From: Actinomycetales bacterium
Lineage (GTDB): Bacteria > Actinomycetota > Actinomycetes > Actinomycetales > Actinomycetaceae
DNA length: 7,321 bases
NCBI GenBank assembly: GCA_022838965.1
Contig: JALHDK010000101.1
Location: 1 to 7,321, forward strand
Direction: 5' to 3'
Positions 6,277 to 7,321 of this stretch are shown here, in pieces (within the stretch, counting starts at the first letter, position 1; the number at the start of each line of letters is the position of its first letter). The position numbers and the translations under genes are program-made. The notes beneath the pieces were generated by a model. That model did not search any database and was not told the origin of the DNA. It worked only from the letters and a program-made list of their open reading frames with translations.

Positions 6277-7194
6277 TCAGCCCTCCTTCTCCACGGCGGC
6301 GGTCTCGGCGACGGCGCCCAGCCGGCGCCGCACGGCACCGCCCATCCGGGCGAAGCCCTTCCACTGGGGCAGCACGAGCGCGATGATCACCAGGATTGCG
6401 GAAATGAGCTTCATGTCGTTGGGGTTGAGGCCGGCCAGCAGGGCGAGCTGGATCACCACGCGGTACAGCACCGAGCCGAGGACGACGGCGCTCGCGGCCA
6501 CGGCGATGCTGGACCGTCCCAGGATGGCCTGGCCGATGATCACGGAGGCGAGGCCGGCGACGATGAGACCGATCCCCATGCCGATGTCCGCGAAGCCCTG
6601 GAACTGGGCGATCAGGGCGCCGGCGAGCGCCACGAGGCCGTTGGAGAGCGCCAGGCCGAGGAGTTTCTGGTTGTCGGTGTTGACCCCGAAGGACCGGATC
6701 ATGTCCGGGTTGTCGCCGGTGGCGCGCATCGCGAGGCCGAGGTCGGTGTGGAGGAACCAGATCACCAGCAGCAGGATGGCCACGGCGACCAGCAGGAAGA
6801 TCCCGATGCTCACCCAGGTCCCGGTGAGGCCGGCCTGCCGGAGCGGCGTGATCAGGGTGGTCTCGCGCAGGAGGGGAAGGTTGGCGCGGCCCATGATGCG
6901 CAGGTTGATGGAGTACAGCCCGATCTGCGTCAGGATGCCGGCGAGCAGGCCGTTGATGTTGCCCTTGGTGTGCAGCAGGCCGGTGACCAGGCCGGCCACC
7001 GTGCCGGCCACGAACGCGAGGGCCGTGGCGGCGAGTGGGTGCATCCCGCTGACGATCCCGACGGCGGCGACCGCGGCCCCCGTGGTGAAGCTGCCGTCCA
7101 CGGTGAGATCGGGGAAGTCGAGGATGCGGAAGGTCAGGTAGACCCCGATCGCCATGACCGCGTAGATCAGGCCCAGCTCGACGGCAGTGATCAT
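6277..7194 (-). CDS. ABC transporter permease, BPD_transp_2 (LivH-like) family
   Basis: A 305-residue integral membrane protein with about eight hydrophobic segments (roughly 4-22, 37-50, 53-73, 82-97, 127-148, 177-222 as two, 228-250 and 264-277). Family marks are LDFPDLTVDGSF (25-36) after the first helix, the cytoplasmic coupling loop LAMRATGDNPDMIRSFG (154-170), and GLNPNDMKLISA (255-266) before the last helix. These are typical of permeases in the ABC.X4 group, usually annotated as putative tryptophan/tyrosine transport and distantly related to LivH. It would form the translocation pore, probably as a homodimer since no second permease gene follows. I chose ATG 7194 because GGAGG at 7203-7207 lies 8 nt upstream and the protein then begins MITAVELGLIYA like its family; the longer frame to 7248 would run through the hairpin. 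The ATPase follows after 3 nt and the binding-protein gene precedes it. Confidence 0.93.
   Translation of the reverse strand: MITAVELGLIYAVMAIGVYLTFRILDFPDLTVDGSFTTGAAVAAVGIVSGMHPLAATALAFVAGTVAGLVTGLLHTKGNINGLLAGILTQIGLYSINLRIMGRANLPLLRETTLITPLRQAGLTGTWVSIGIFLLVAVAILLLVIWFLHTDLGLAMRATGDNPDMIRSFGVNTDNQKLLGLALSNGLVALAGALIAQFQGFADIGMGIGLIVAGLASVIIGQAILGRSSIAVAASAVVLGSVLYRVVIQLALLAGLNPNDMKLISAILVIIALVLPQWKGFARMGGAVRRRLGAVAETAAVEKEG
6281..6288 (-). promoter_or_regulatory. Ribosome binding site fixing the GTG start of the ABC ATPase
   Basis: AAGGAGGG on the minus strand contains a full GGAGG 8 nt before GTG 6273. It overlaps the last codons of the permease gene, as expected for translational coupling within an operon. 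Confidence 0.75.
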
Positions 7195-7202
7195 GCGCCG
7201 GT

Positions 7203-7207
7203 CCTCC
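7203..7207 (-). promoter_or_regulatory. Ribosome binding site fixing the permease start
   Basis: GGAGG on the minus strand lies 8 nt before ATG 7194 and rules out the upstream in-frame start at 7248. Confidence 0.75.
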
Positions 7208-7219
7208 CGGGGTAGGGGC

Positions 7220-7244
7220 GGGGGGCCGCCCGCGGCGGCCCCCC
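7220..7244 (-). terminator. GC-rich hairpin between binding-protein and permease genes
   Basis: A perfect 11-bp inverted repeat (7220-7230 with 7234-7244) surrounds a 3-nt loop. It lies 8 nt downstream of the binding-protein stop codon and 25 nt before the permease start. No T-tract follows on the minus strand, so it may be a partial (attenuating) terminator or an mRNA-stabilising stem. Such stems often let the binding protein be made in excess over the membrane components. Confidence 0.55.
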
Positions 7245-7252
7245 GCATGCTG

Positions 7253-7321
7253 CTACTCGGTGATGTTCGCGGGGTCCGCCTCCGCGAGGAGGTCCTCGGG
7301 GATGGTGACTCCCATGCGCTC
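7253..7321 (-). CDS. ABC transporter substrate-binding protein, C-terminal end (partial)
   Basis: The minus strand encodes 22 residues ending in TAG at 7253-7255, containing RMGVTIPEDLLAEAD. The 'GVTIPEDLL' ending is typical of the C-terminus of periplasmic-type binding proteins in the ABC.X4 family (putative tryptophan/tyrosine transport), and the position just upstream of the matching permease and ATPase supports this. In a Gram-positive actinomycete it would be a lipoprotein anchored outside the membrane, but the N-terminus lies beyond the window, so a lipobox cannot be checked. Confidence 0.75.
   Translation of the reverse strand, partial: ERMGVTIPEDLLAEADPANITE

Noticed and set aside
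5569..7215. 548-codon open frame on the plus strand opposite the ABC genes
   Set aside because: It is His/Asp/Gln/Gly-rich without domains, and is the antisense of intact ATPase and permease genes.
1..7321. CRISPR arrays, tRNA/rRNA genes, insertion sequences, integrases
   Set aside because: No regularly spaced repeats, cloverleaf-like segments, transposase motifs or terminal inverted repeats were seen.

Overview
The window comes from a very GC-rich genome. The real reading frames have a strong G/C preference at third codon positions, Shine-Dalgarno sites are of the GGAGG type, and starts include GTG. Together with the protein families this points to an actinomycete (Actinomycetota); nothing here places it more finely. 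High GC also explains the many long open frames on both strands that are only shadows of real genes.

Layout, left to right: (1) 1-232, minus strand: 5' part of a gene running off the left edge, with a tocopherol-cyclase-like N-terminus. (2) 233-335: a short divergent intergenic region. (3) 336-1457, plus: a tandem-domain GNAT acetyltransferase. (4) 1458-1579: an intergenic region with a good sigma70-type promoter. (5) 1580-4408, plus: a 942-residue CHAT (caspase-like, clan CD) protease with a large uncharacterised N-terminal part. (6) 4411-5478, plus: a ComEC-like metallo-beta-lactamase (MBL) fold hydrolase, 2 bp after gene 5 and surely in the same operon. (7) 5485-6273, 6277-7194 and 7253-7321, minus: ATPase, permease and the C-terminal end of the substrate-binding protein of an ABC importer in the family usually labelled putative tryptophan/tyrosine transport, transcribed towards the CHAT/MBL operon.

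The most interesting element is the CHAT protease + MBL pair. Protease/MBL pairings recur in bacterial conflict systems; the trypsin-like protease and MBL of type I AVAST are the best-known case. Here a caspase-like protease with an intact His/Cys dyad is coupled to a stand-alone, apparently cytosolic MBL. A regulated immunity or cell-suicide module is a reasonable inference, but nothing in the sequence proves it: no recognisable sensor (STAND, TPR, CRISPR component) is present unless it lies in the unassigned N-terminal region of the CHAT protein. The GNAT gene has its own upstream region and is probably an unrelated neighbour. The ABC importer is ordinary housekeeping.
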